Assembly: GCA_017477425.1 (NCBI GenBank)
Contig: JAFUVT010000033.1
Span: 62,001 to 126,000 of the forward strand
Direction: 5' to 3'
DNA: 64,000 nt
Origin: Bacteroidales bacterium
GTDB lineage: Bacteria > Bacteroidota > Bacteroidia > Bacteroidales > F082
Shown: positions 40,397 through 49,706 of the stretch, one piece after another
How positions within the stretch are numbered: position 1 is the first letter of the stretch
How the letters are laid out: every line of letters starts with the position of its first letter
Notes under the pieces: generated by a model
The model's input: only the letters and a program-made list of their open reading frames with translations
What the model was told of the DNA's origin: nothing
Database searches by the model: none
Program-made: the position numbers and the translations under genes

Positions 40397-41007
40397 AACG
40401 AGTTTTATTAGTGGGGGCTTTCCACGAAATGATCGAATTGTGTGAAGAGTCTGGGCTTGAAATAGTTGGGCTCATTGATAATGACCTCAAGGCCTCTTAT
40501 TATTATGGGTATCCAGTTTTGGGCACTGATGAGGACGCAAAAGCATTGCATGAGAAATACCCTTTGTGCTCGGTTGTAATTACTCCGGATGTTCCTGCTG
40601 TTAGGAAGCGTTTGGCAGAGCAATATGCTTCGTTGGGTTTTGATTTTGCCTCGGTAATCCACCCTTCAGCAATGATATCAAAAACCGTAAGAATAGGTCA
40701 GGGTACCGTAATTCAACGTGGAGTTCATGTGTCTTCGAATTCACATATTGGGAGATTCTGTAAACTGAATGTCAATGCGAATATCATGCATGACAATGAG
40801 GTTGGCGATTATGCTACAGTTGCACCTAATGCAGTGCTGTTAGGATATGTGACCATTGAAGAAGGTGTGTATGTTGGGGCGAATAGTACTGTTTTGCCCA
40901 ATGTGACGATTGGCAACAATTCGATGGTTGGGGCCGGGGCTGTGGTTGTAAAGAATGTTCAATCGGATTGTACGGTTGTCGGCATTCCTGCTAAATCTAT
41001 CAAATAA
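40393..41007 (+). CDS. PglD-like UDP-4-amino-sugar acetyltransferase
   Basis: The 204-aa product has the PglD layout: a small N-terminal Rossmann-like domain (V-L-L-V-G-A-F near 4, I-V-G-L-I-D-N-D near 26) and a C-terminal beta helix with the catalytic histidine region N-I-M-H-D-N-E-V-G near 132. The ATG at 40393 overlaps the aminotransferase stop by 4 nt. Product would be a UDP-diacetylbacillosamine-like sugar if the dehydratase and aminotransferase act as predicted. Confidence 0.87.
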   Translation: MKRVLLVGAFHEMIELCEESGLEIVGLIDNDLKASYYYGYPVLGTDEDAKALHEKYPLCSVVITPDVPAVRKRLAEQYASLGFDFASVIHPSAMISKTVRIGQGTVIQRGVHVSSNSHIGRFCKLNVNANIMHDNEVGDYATVAPNAVLLGYVTIEEGVYVGANSTVLPNVTIGNNSMVGAGAVVVKNVQSDCTVVGIPAKSIK

Positions 41008-41014
41008 CTGTACT

Positions 41015-42073
41015 ATGGAGAACCGCGTTCAAAAGAGGGCGATTGACAAAAGCAGCACTTTGTTGCAAGCCCTGAAACAGATGGATGCTGAAGAAGTTAA
41101 GTTGCTGCTAGTTTTTGAAGCCGACCATTTTTTGAACATTTTGACGATTGGTGATATCCAAAGGGCAATTATTAAGAACTTTGCCATGTCCGAACCGATT
41201 GGCTCAATTCTAGAGAATAACAAGACGTATGGGTTTGTGACAGAGAGCGAAGAAGAGATTAAAAGGAAAATGTATCGATTGCGAGCAGAGTTGATGCCTG
41301 TTCTTGACAGTCAAGGTGAATTAGCAGATGTGTTTTTTTGGGAGGATCTTTTCGGCGATACGCCCAAAACTGATAATAGAAGTTTGAATCTCCCTGTGGT
41401 CATCATGGCTGGAGGAAAAGGTACGCGGTTGAAGCCCATTACTAATGTCATTCCCAAGCCTTTGGTGCCTTTAGGAAACAAAACGATACTAGAGGAAATA
41501 CTTGACCGTTTTGAGGCTGTCGGGTGTCAGAAGTTTTTTATGTCACTCAACTATAAGAGCAACATGATACGTTTCTACCTTGACCAACTGGAACGTAAGT
41601 ATGACATAGACTTCTTTGAGGAAAACAAGCCTTTAGGCACTATTGGCAGCGTGTCGTTGCTGAAAAACAAGATAGATACTCCGTTCTTCGTGAGCAATTG
41701 CGATATCGTCATTGACCAGGATATGCGTGATGTGTATGATTATCATAAAGAAAACCAAAATGTCTTGACCATTGTGACTGCTGTTAAAAGTCTCCGCATC
41801 CCTTATGGAGTGGTTGAAACAGGAGAAAACGGTTTGATGACCGCATTGAGAGAAAAACCAGAACTTACCTATATGATCAACACGGGAGTTTATATTTTGA
41901 ACCCAGAATGCATTGCAGAGATTCCCGAAGGCGAGTGCTTCCACATCACCCAACTAATGGAAAAGACCAAGAAACGTGGCGGACGTGTGGGGTGCTTCCC
42001 CGTAAGTGAACACGCTTGGAAGGATATGGGTGAATGGAGCGAATATCTGAAAATCATCAATGTTGCCTATTAA
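41015..42073 (+). CDS. Sugar nucleotidyltransferase with N-terminal CBS domains (PtmE-like)
   Basis: The 352-aa product has an N-terminal CBS pair (about 5-115; L-T-I-G-D-I-Q-R-A near 44) and a nucleotidyltransferase domain with M-A-G-G-K-G-T-R-L-K-P near 131 and P-K-P-L-V-P near 149. This is the layout of PtmE, a GlcN-1-P guanylyltransferase in Campylobacter legionaminic acid synthesis. No NeuB or CMP-sugar transferase is present here, so a legionaminic pathway is not supported. It may make another NDP-sugar. Start 41015 is 7 nt after the previous stop. Confidence 0.85.
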   Translation: MENRVQKRAIDKSSTLLQALKQMDAEEVKLLLVFEADHFLNILTIGDIQRAIIKNFAMSEPIGSILENNKTYGFVTESEEEIKRKMYRLRAELMPVLDSQGELADVFFWEDLFGDTPKTDNRSLNLPVVIMAGGKGTRLKPITNVIPKPLVPLGNKTILEEILDRFEAVGCQKFFMSLNYKSNMIRFYLDQLERKYDIDFFEENKPLGTIGSVSLLKNKIDTPFFVSNCDIVIDQDMRDVYDYHKENQNVLTIVTAVKSLRIPYGVVETGENGLMTALREKPELTYMINTGVYILNPECIAEIPEGECFHITQLMEKTKKRGGRVGCFPVSEHAWKDMGEWSEYLKIINVAY

Positions 42074-42087
42074 AAACTCAAAATATT

Positions 42088-43269
42088 GTGAACAAACAAG
42101 GATATAGTGTACTGGTAATAGGCTATAACTGTTATCAAGGACACGTTGGCGATTTTATTAGAAACTGGAAGAAGGCGAACCCGTTAGTGACAATCACCTT
42201 GTTGACGAATCGCTCCAAAGGACTGTTTTCTGAGGATGCCTTAGAATGTGTATCAAGATTTGTTAGAATCGTCCCTTATACAGGAGCGATAAAAAACAAA
42301 AGAATACGTAAATTCATAGGGCTATGGCGTTTCGTAAAGAAGTTTGTGAGCCTTTCAAGGGAGAGTTATGATTTCGTAAATATTCATTATCCTACTCCTC
42401 GGGTCCATCACGCTATCTTTTGGATAAAAAGGATGACAAAGAACGTTATTGTCACGCCTTGGGGGAGTGATGTGCTTCGTGTAGAAAAAGAGAGCTTGAT
42501 CAAGAAATTGAAGAAAATATATAATGCGGCCACTTGCGTTTTTGTAGATCCTGAAAGCCAATTGGGTAAAGAGGTTGTTGCGAAGTTCGAATGCGATCCT
42601 AAAAAGATATTGCCGATTTGTTGGGGTTTGGAATTCGTGGATTTCATCAAAGAGTCAAGGCCAGTTGAAACCGTAGAAGAATCTAAGGCTAGGTTCGGAT
42701 TGGAGGATAGGTATGTTGTCACTTGTGGGTATAATTCGCGCTTGGCGCAACGACATGAGGCTATTGTGGATGCGGTGGCAAAAGTAAAAGAGGATCTTCC
42801 AGAAAACTTGACCTTACTGTTCCCGTTTACGTATGGTAGGCTTCCATGGACAGGTTATGACCGATGGATTCTAGACAAATGCTCGCAATACGAAATAAAA
42901 GGTGCCGTAATTAGCGAATTCCTCAACAACAAAGACATGTATTTGTTAAGAAATGCTACAGACATGTTTGTTCATGTTCAAACCACCGATGCAGCATCCG
43001 CTTGTGTCATGCAATATATCTTGTGCAACAAAAAGATAGTCCACGGTTCATGGATGAAATACAATGAATTGGAACAATTCAAGCCTTTATTCTATTATCC
43101 AGTTGATTGTATTGAAGATTTGCCCAATGTGTTATTGATGGCATACCAGTCGGATCCAATACAGATTCCACAAGGAGTAATTGATACAATTATGTCTAAA
43201 GGTTGGGGCGGAAAAATGCGTGATTTGAATGCCTATTGTGAATCGAAATTGGAGAAAAGGTTGGCATGA
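42088..43269 (+). CDS. Glycosyltransferase, GT-B fold
   Basis: The product is 393 aa read from a GTG at 42088, because the frame upstream lies in the previous gene. The N-terminal domain has the run Y-S-V-L-V-I-G-Y-N-C-Y near 5. A T-P-W-G-S-D-V-L motif near 126 resembles the acceptor-side loop of GT4-like enzymes. The C-terminal part lacks a clear E-x7-E motif, so the family is uncertain. The start codon is not certain. Confidence 0.75.
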   Translation: MNKQGYSVLVIGYNCYQGHVGDFIRNWKKANPLVTITLLTNRSKGLFSEDALECVSRFVRIVPYTGAIKNKRIRKFIGLWRFVKKFVSLSRESYDFVNIHYPTPRVHHAIFWIKRMTKNVIVTPWGSDVLRVEKESLIKKLKKIYNAATCVFVDPESQLGKEVVAKFECDPKKILPICWGLEFVDFIKESRPVETVEESKARFGLEDRYVVTCGYNSRLAQRHEAIVDAVAKVKEDLPENLTLLFPFTYGRLPWTGYDRWILDKCSQYEIKGAVISEFLNNKDMYLLRNATDMFVHVQTTDAASACVMQYILCNKKIVHGSWMKYNELEQFKPLFYYPVDCIEDLPNVLLMAYQSDPIQIPQGVIDTIMSKGWGGKMRDLNAYCESKLEKRLA

Positions 43270-43290
43270 TAAAACCGTATTATTGCAAGT

Positions 43291-44334
43291 ATGGAAGAAC
43301 AAATCTTTCTAGTCCGTGTCTCATGTATGACCTATAACCAGGCATCTTATATCGAAGATGCCATGGATGGTTTTTGCAAACAAGAGACTGTTTTCCCTTT
43401 TGTGTGTGTCATCATTGACGATGCCAGCACAGATGGGGAACAGGGTGTGATACATCGCTATTTGGAGGATAATTTTGATTTTCAAGCCTCAGTGTCATAT
43501 GACCAAGAAACAGATTATGGACAAGTTGCTTTTGCGCCACACAAAACCAACAGGAATTGTTACTTTGCCGTGATTTTATTGAAGGAGAACCACTATCAAC
43601 AGAAAAAAAGCAAATACCCATATTTCAAGAGATGGTATCGAACGAAATATGTCGCTTTGTGTGAAGGTGATGATTATTGGATTGATCCAATGAAGTTACA
43701 GAAGCAGGTGGAGTTTTTGGAAAACCATGAGGACTATGGTTTTGTAGGTACTAATATTATCGTTAATAAGAGAGGCATACTTCAAAAGGAGCCCCCTGTG
43801 TTTTCTAGAGGTGTTACCGAAGGGGATTTTTTGTTGGTAGGAGACGCTTTCGGTGACGCTATAGGTGGTCCGGTCGCCCGCACAGTTTCGCTTCTCTACA
43901 AGAGTGATTTGATTCGGCCTTTTGCAAAATTTGTTAAAGGAGACATTCTGTTGGAGTCAATCCTGGCAAAACAATCCAACTATGCATGTTATCAAGAATA
44001 TGCCAGCGTCTATAGGATGGGTGTTGGCGTTTCTTCGTCACAGAATGATTTAGATCGAGCCATAAGATACAATGATTATATTGCGAGCAGTCGAAAAACC
44101 CAGAACCAATTGTTTCCTACGGATTGTAACTTTCCGATAGAAGAATTGGAAGATCGAGGGGATTACTTGCGATTGATTTATTCAATTCGAAAGATGAAGT
44201 GGAAAGAAGCAATACAATACAAAAGTCAGATAAAATCTAAGGTGTATCGCAAAAAAAACTATTCCCGATTTCTCCATGGCCCTTTTAGTTGCGCTGTATT
44301 GTGGATAGCATTAAAACTGAAACATCACGAATAA
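43291..44334 (+). CDS. Glycosyltransferase family 2
   Basis: The 347-aa GT-A enzyme has the N-terminal strand V-S-C-M-T-Y-N-Q-A near 9, I-I-D-D-A-S-T-D-G near 42 and C-E-G-D-D-Y-W near 125 as the metal/nucleotide site. It sits before the Wzt gene and probably adds one sugar of the repeat unit. Confidence 0.85.
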   Translation: MEEQIFLVRVSCMTYNQASYIEDAMDGFCKQETVFPFVCVIIDDASTDGEQGVIHRYLEDNFDFQASVSYDQETDYGQVAFAPHKTNRNCYFAVILLKENHYQQKKSKYPYFKRWYRTKYVALCEGDDYWIDPMKLQKQVEFLENHEDYGFVGTNIIVNKRGILQKEPPVFSRGVTEGDFLLVGDAFGDAIGGPVARTVSLLYKSDLIRPFAKFVKGDILLESILAKQSNYACYQEYASVYRMGVGVSSSQNDLDRAIRYNDYIASSRKTQNQLFPTDCNFPIEELEDRGDYLRLIYSIRKMKWKEAIQYKSQIKSKVYRKKNYSRFLHGPFSCAVLWIALKLKHHE

Positions 44335-44383
44335 GTGTTAGACTTTTTACTTTTGGAAGACTATTAATTAACCACTCAATTAT

Positions 44384-45667
44384 ATGACGACAGCAATAGA
44401 ATTCAATAATGTAAGTAAGCAGTATCGTTTGGGTTTGGTGTCGACAAAAACAATAAGCCACGACTTGAATCGTTGGTGGCAAACCTCGGTGTTGCATAAG
44501 GAAGACCCCTATCTGAAAATTGGATCGGTAAACGACCGCTCGAAAGCAGCCGACAGCGAATACGTCTGGGCTTTGAAGGACATCGACTTCAAGGTGGAAC
44601 AGGGCGACGTAGTGGGCATTATCGGCAAGAATGGAGCTGGAAAGAGCACTTTGTTGAAACTTTTGTCTCGGGTTACTGGCCCTACCACCGGAACGATCAA
44701 AGCACGTGGGCGTATCGGCTCGCTGCTTGAAGTCGGCACAGGGTTCCATCCTGAGATGACTGGAAAGGAGAACATCTATATGAATGGCGCCATCTTGGGC
44801 ATGAACAAGCAAGAGATTACCAAGAAGTTGGACGAGATTGTCGCGTTTTCTGGTTGTGAAAGATATATTGACACGCCTGTGAAACGCTATAGTAGTGGCA
44901 TGAAGGTACGCCTTGGTTTTGCCGTTGCGGCACATCTTGACCCTGAGATTCTTGTGGTTGACGAGGTGCTAGCTGTTGGGGATGCCGAGTTCCAAAAAAA
45001 AGCTATTGGAAAAATGCAGGATGTAAGCCGGGGTGAAGGTCGAACGGTATTGTTTGTGAGTCATAACATGGCGAGTATTAGACATTTATGTAAGAGTGGA
45101 ATAGTTTTAGACAATGGCCGAGTGGATTTTATAGGTACTGCCGATGATGCTGTCGACAATTACATGTCTTCAAACATCCAGGAAAAGTTTAATGGTTCAA
45201 TAGTTGACTATCCTAGGCAAAGAGGATGTAATGGGTTGATAAGATTCAAGTCAGTATCTTTTGTGAACAAAGACGATGAACCCATTATTCCTCATTGTGG
45301 ACAATTTTTGAGAATCCAAATGGGCGTTGATGTTAAGCAACCATGTGAAGGATGTGAATTATCTCTTGACTTATTTACGCGCTCAGGTACATTGTTGATG
45401 AATCTATCTTCAATTCCTGTTAATGGTAAAGTGTCATTGGATAAAGGAGAGTTTTTTGTGAATTGTGATATTGACAGGCTGCCTTTGACTGGTGGACGCT
45501 ATTTGTTGAGCCTTTGGTCGTCTGTCGGGGGCGCTTGCGCGGATTATTTGGAAGCTGCTGTTCCAATGGATGTACAAGATGATGATTATTATCATACAGG
45601 TAAACTGAATTTTGATTCGCATATTCATGGGAAAATTGTGCTGACAGATTATAAATGGACGGTTTGA
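44384..45667 (+). CDS. wzt: Polysaccharide ABC transporter ATPase Wzt with C-terminal glycan-binding domain
   Basis: The 427-aa ATPase has Walker A G-K-N-G-A-G-K-S-T at 81-89, signature S-S-G-M-K-V-R near 175, and Walker B I-L-V-V-D-E-V near 191. The last 140 residues form a beta-rich Wzt_C-like domain, which in known cases binds the modified end of the glycan and confers substrate specificity. It would power export with Wzm, encoded 17 kb upstream. It starts 49 nt after the previous stop. Confidence 0.93.
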   Translation: MTTAIEFNNVSKQYRLGLVSTKTISHDLNRWWQTSVLHKEDPYLKIGSVNDRSKAADSEYVWALKDIDFKVEQGDVVGIIGKNGAGKSTLLKLLSRVTGPTTGTIKARGRIGSLLEVGTGFHPEMTGKENIYMNGAILGMNKQEITKKLDEIVAFSGCERYIDTPVKRYSSGMKVRLGFAVAAHLDPEILVVDEVLAVGDAEFQKKAIGKMQDVSRGEGRTVLFVSHNMASIRHLCKSGIVLDNGRVDFIGTADDAVDNYMSSNIQEKFNGSIVDYPRQRGCNGLIRFKSVSFVNKDDEPIIPHCGQFLRIQMGVDVKQPCEGCELSLDLFTRSGTLLMNLSSIPVNGKVSLDKGEFFVNCDIDRLPLTGGRYLLSLWSSVGGACADYLEAAVPMDVQDDDYYHTGKLNFDSHIHGKIVLTDYKWTV

Positions 45668-45734
45668 CGAAGCTTTCATTTGGTGTTCGTTTTTTTTTTG
45701 GTAGAATGTTGTGTTTCTGTTGTGGTTGAGGACT

Positions 45735-46907
45735 ATGAGAATTCTTTTTGTATCTGTAATGACCAACCCTCTCAATGCACCTAAGGACGGAGATGCGCAA
45801 CGTACCAGACTATTGTTGAAGGCATGTTCCCGTATCGCAGAGGTTGATTTGCTGACATTTGCTGGAAAGTCAGAAGGCCGAATGGATAATGTTCAAGTAG
45901 TTTATGATAACAAGATAAGTAGACGGCAGCATGTTGAATCGGGCCGTTTTAAGAAATGGGTGAAAGTTATGCCTTTTACTCGAAAGCAAGCTCTACTTCC
46001 AGTCGATGAAAGATTGGAGTCTATAATAGACAGCATTGTCCAATTGGGTAATTATGATATAATAGTATCTCGTTATTTTCATAGAACTGTTTTATGTGGA
46101 TTGTGGAAGTATCAAGAAAGGTTGGTGGTCGATTTTGATGATTCACCGTCTTCTCTATTTTTAAATCAGATTTCTGATGAGTCAACGTTAAGCCTGCGAA
46201 TTAGGATGCGACTTGCTGCAAAAAAAATCACTGGAATTAGTGAAGCTGCTGTAAAACAGATAAAAACGGCCTTTTTTTCAAACAAGGAGCAAGCTGTTCT
46301 AAGCCATGGGGTTTTTTTACCAAATATCCCGTTATATGGAGAACGATGCAATAATGTGGATTTTAAGGTACAAGGCCCTAGGATTCTTTTTGTTGGACTA
46401 CTAGACTATTTGCCCAACAAACAAGGCGTTGAACACTTTCTAAAGAAAGTGTATCTATCTTTACATGATCGGTTACCCCAAGTGGAAATGCATATTGTGG
46501 GCTCGTTGAGTGATGATAATACTCGTGTGCGTTGGCAAAGTTTTCCCAATGTTACAGTAACAGGGTTCGTTGAAGATTTACAGAAAGAATATGCTGAGGC
46601 TAGGGTTGTTGTCGTACCTATATATCAGTGTGGGGGAACGAATATTAAAATGTTGGAAGCCATGAAGATGAATCGGGCTTGCGTGACAACATCTATAGTA
46701 ACCGATAGATTGGATTGGCAGTCGGAAAATGGGAAGTCATTCATGTCTGCACATAGCGATTCGGAATTTGTCCAATATACAGAAATGCTATTGACCGATA
46801 ACTCATTAAATGTGAAAATTGCGGAACAAGGTATGGCTTTCATGGAACAATACTACTCTTTCGAGTCTTTTTGTCGTATAGTTGAATTAAACCTTTTGAG
46901 CCGATGA
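45735..46907 (+). CDS. Glycosyltransferase, GT-B fold (GT4-like)
   Basis: The ATG at 45735 gives 390 aa. It has N-terminal M-R-I-L-F-V-S, H-G-V-F near 190, G-L-L-D-Y near 216, and the C-terminal G-G-T-N-I-K-M-L-E-A-M near 302, a GT4-like donor-site pattern. The next gene begins within its last codons (ATGA overlap). AT content rises here compared with Wzt. Confidence 0.83.
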   Translation: MRILFVSVMTNPLNAPKDGDAQRTRLLLKACSRIAEVDLLTFAGKSEGRMDNVQVVYDNKISRRQHVESGRFKKWVKVMPFTRKQALLPVDERLESIIDSIVQLGNYDIIVSRYFHRTVLCGLWKYQERLVVDFDDSPSSLFLNQISDESTLSLRIRMRLAAKKITGISEAAVKQIKTAFFSNKEQAVLSHGVFLPNIPLYGERCNNVDFKVQGPRILFVGLLDYLPNKQGVEHFLKKVYLSLHDRLPQVEMHIVGSLSDDNTRVRWQSFPNVTVTGFVEDLQKEYAEARVVVVPIYQCGGTNIKMLEAMKMNRACVTTSIVTDRLDWQSENGKSFMSAHSDSEFVQYTEMLLTDNSLNVKIAEQGMAFMEQYYSFESFCRIVELNLLSR

Positions 46908-47812
46908 CAGAGCCTTTGGTTTCCATTTTGATAGCCAACCGCAATAATGCCGAGTATATAGGAGAAGCTTTGGATTCTGTTATCGCCCAAACATATCCAA
47001 ATATTGAGATAATTGTTGTTGACGATGCCTCGACAGATAATTCGGTTGATTTAATTGAAGAATATATCGAAGCGCATCCAAACAATACTATTTTATTTTA
47101 CAAAAGTTATTGTAGTTTTGGGTGCGGAAGAGTAAAAAGAAGATGTGTTGATATAGCACGAGGGGATTATTTTGCGTTTCTTGATCCAGATGACACAATT
47201 GCTGCCGATGCGGTAGAAAAGTTGTTGGACATCCATGAAAAAAACAAGTGCTATAGTATTGTTTATAGTACTCATTATTTATGTGAAAAAGATCTTAAAG
47301 TGAAGGGGGTGGCATACTGGCCAGGCGAAATCCCTAAAGGGCAGTCAAATCTGACTTCAAACAAGGGACATGTTTCAGCTTTTGCATTGTGTAAAAAGTC
47401 TTGTTATGATCTGACGTTGGGTATAAATCCTGAATACATTGTTGCAGAAGACCAAGACTTGTATTATAAAATGGAAGAGATAGCTCCTGTGTTTTTCCAT
47501 AATGAGCCCTTGTATTATTATCGCAAACACGACCACAACATGTCGTTTGATGATGACAAGGAAACGAGAAATCTATATTGGTTGTATCAATGCAGAAAGG
47601 CAGCGTACAACAGGAGGAAAAGCAATAAGACGATCCCCAACACGACCCCGAAAGCCTTGATGACACTAAAACTCGATTATTATTTAACGCATGCAAAAAG
47701 CCTAAGAAAAAGTGGCAAATGGTATTGTGGAGAATTGTTTAAGGCTGTGCCGCTCATTCCGCTAAGTGTCAGAAAAAGTGTTCGAAAAATTAAATTAGTT
47801 TTTGAAAATTGA
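46904..47812 (+). CDS. Glycosyltransferase family 2
   Basis: The 302-aa GT-A enzyme has I-L-I-A-N-R-N-N-A near 8, V-V-D-D-A-S-T-D-N near 39 and F-L-D-P-D-D-T near 90. The end is basic. The gene is among the most AT-rich in the locus, suggesting recent transfer. Confidence 0.85.
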   Translation: MTEPLVSILIANRNNAEYIGEALDSVIAQTYPNIEIIVVDDASTDNSVDLIEEYIEAHPNNTILFYKSYCSFGCGRVKRRCVDIARGDYFAFLDPDDTIAADAVEKLLDIHEKNKCYSIVYSTHYLCEKDLKVKGVAYWPGEIPKGQSNLTSNKGHVSAFALCKKSCYDLTLGINPEYIVAEDQDLYYKMEEIAPVFFHNEPLYYYRKHDHNMSFDDDKETRNLYWLYQCRKAAYNRRKSNKTIPNTTPKALMTLKLDYYLTHAKSLRKSGKWYCGELFKAVPLIPLSVRKSVRKIKLVFEN

Positions 47813-47828
47813 ATAGTTTAGTTTTATT

Positions 47829-48794
47829 ATGAGCCCTCGAGTTTCCATTTTGTTTCCGGTGTACAATACGGCTCCTTTTCTTAAAGAAGCCGTTGACAGT
47901 ATGTTGTCACAAACATTTTCGGATTTTGAACTGATTGTGCTAAACGATTGCTCGCCTGACAACGCTGAGGAAGTTATGGATACATACAAGGATCTTAGAA
48001 TTGTTAGATATAGGGGAGAGACGAATGTCGGTTTAGGCAACGTGTTGAATGTCGGCATTTCCATGGCAAGAGGAGAATACATTGCCCGTATGGATTCCGA
48101 TGATATCTCTTTGCCACAACGTCTTCAGTTCCAAGTGGATTATCTTGACTCGCACCCTGAGTTCGACTTGGTCTCTGTGGGTATGAGAGAGTTTGGCAAG
48201 CGAGAGAGGGATCATTATTACGACAATGACACTGAACAAATCAAGTTCAACGCCCTGCTTTACTCCCCCGTTCTTCATGCATCCAGTATGTGGCGGAAGA
48301 AGAGTTTTGAGGGGCTGCTTTACGACCAGACTTTTGTGCCTTCGGAAGATTATGATTTATGGACGAGGGCGTTGGTAAAAGGGGTGAGAATGCGCAATTT
48401 GCCAGAGATTCTTTATTTGTACAGAAGGTTTGAGGGACAAGCGACTTACAAAATCACTTCTGCAAAGTGGGCGGTGGCTAATGAGTTGTATATTCAGGCT
48501 GCATTCCCCGATTTGGGCCAAGATCAAGTAAAAGTGTGGTCAAATAGCGTTTGCAGGACGAGGGACTTGTCTCGACTGAAAGTGACTCTGAAGGAAATGG
48601 TTCACTATAATAATAGCCTGCAAGCTCCTTTTTTTGAACCAAAGCAGTTCGCGTATCATGCGCGGCGTTTTTATCAAGCCTTGCTGTTTAAGAGAATGAT
48701 GCAGGGCGAAAATGGGCCTGTCCGCGACCTGAGACTGCAGCAAATTGTCAAATTGTATCGACATAAATTATCCCATTCTCGTCATGTTAAATAG
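47829..48794 (+). CDS. Glycosyltransferase family 2
   Basis: The 321-aa GT-A enzyme has S-I-L-F-P-V-Y-N near 5, V-L-N-D-C-S-P-D-N near 37 and R-M-D-S-D-D-I-S near 91. The 3' end overlaps the start of the next gene by 11 nt in another frame. Confidence 0.86.
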   Translation: MSPRVSILFPVYNTAPFLKEAVDSMLSQTFSDFELIVLNDCSPDNAEEVMDTYKDLRIVRYRGETNVGLGNVLNVGISMARGEYIARMDSDDISLPQRLQFQVDYLDSHPEFDLVSVGMREFGKRERDHYYDNDTEQIKFNALLYSPVLHASSMWRKKSFEGLLYDQTFVPSEDYDLWTRALVKGVRMRNLPEILYLYRRFEGQATYKITSAKWAVANELYIQAAFPDLGQDQVKVWSNSVCRTRDLSRLKVTLKEMVHYNNSLQAPFFEPKQFAYHARRFYQALLFKRMMQGENGPVRDLRLQQIVKLYRHKLSHSRHVK

Positions 48795-49689
48795 ATTGAA
48801 GTTAGTAAAAACGCCCCGCGAGTTCTGGGGATGGTTCCTTTATCGGTTCAATCCATCATGGATGTCAGACCGCTTGCGTTTGGAGATGAAGTATCTGTAT
48901 AGGATGCGCGAACACTTGGATTTGGACCATCCAGCGACCTTCAATGAAAAGCTGCAGTGGCTGAAACTGTATGACCGAAATCCCAAATACACCATGATGG
49001 TGGATAAGTATTTGGTGAAGGATTATATTGCTCGCACCCTTGGCGAGGAACATGTCATTCCTACCTTGGCGGTATACAAGAGTGCTGATGATATCGATTT
49101 CGATGCCTTGCCAGACCAATTCGTGATGAAATGCAATCATGACTCCCATAGTGTAACGGTTTGTCGTGACAAATCAAAGCTGAATCGTGATGCCGTTCGG
49201 GAGTATTACCGTAAAAGGCTGCAATTTGAGGCGTTTGAAGTGTGCGAGGAATGGGCATACAAAGACGTGCCTCGACGGATTCTTGTCGAGAAATATATGG
49301 AGGACACTTCAGGTGATGCATTGATGGATTACAAGTGGTTCTGCTTTGATGGCGAGCCGAAGATCATGTATATGTCACGTGATGCCTCGAAACACCCAAC
49401 AACCGATTTTTTTGATATGGATTTCAATCCGCTTCCCATCAAGATGCAAGACCCAAATTCGGAGGTGTTGCCTGAAAAACCAGCTCAGTTTGAAGAAATG
49501 AAGTCGATGGCTCGTAGATTATCACAGGGGATTCCACAGGTTAGAGTAGATTTTTATGTGATCAATGACCAAATATATTTTGGTGAGTTCACTTTCTATC
49601 ATTGTGGAGGAATGCAAAAAATCAAGCCTGAAGAGTGGAATGTCAGAATGGGCGAGATGATTCGCTTGTATGATTCAACAAAAGCATAG
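48784..49689 (+). CDS. TupA-like ATP-grasp protein
   Basis: The ATG at 48784 gives 301 aa. Motifs F-N-E-K-L-Q-W-L-K-L-Y-D-R-N near 45, V-M-K-C-N-H-D-S near 117 and R-V-D-F-Y near 254 match the TupA-like ATP-grasp family found in capsule clusters. The founding enzyme helps build teichuronopeptide by amide ligation, so attachment of an amino acid to the glycan is plausible. It is often annotated as glycosyltransferase in error. Confidence 0.82.
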   Translation: MLNRLKLVKTPREFWGWFLYRFNPSWMSDRLRLEMKYLYRMREHLDLDHPATFNEKLQWLKLYDRNPKYTMMVDKYLVKDYIARTLGEEHVIPTLAVYKSADDIDFDALPDQFVMKCNHDSHSVTVCRDKSKLNRDAVREYYRKRLQFEAFEVCEEWAYKDVPRRILVEKYMEDTSGDALMDYKWFCFDGEPKIMYMSRDASKHPTTDFFDMDFNPLPIKMQDPNSEVLPEKPAQFEEMKSMARRLSQGIPQVRVDFYVINDQIYFGEFTFYHCGGMQKIKPEEWNVRMGEMIRLYDSTKA

Positions 49690-49706
49690 TGTTTCTTGTT
49701 GGGAGA

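Noticed and set aside
37309..42073. A legionaminic or pseudaminic acid pathway
   Set aside because: The dehydratase, aminotransferase, acetyltransferase and PtmE-like genes fit in part, but no NeuB-type synthase or CMP-transferase is in the window and the 2-epimerase at 58.8 kb is of the non-hydrolysing type.
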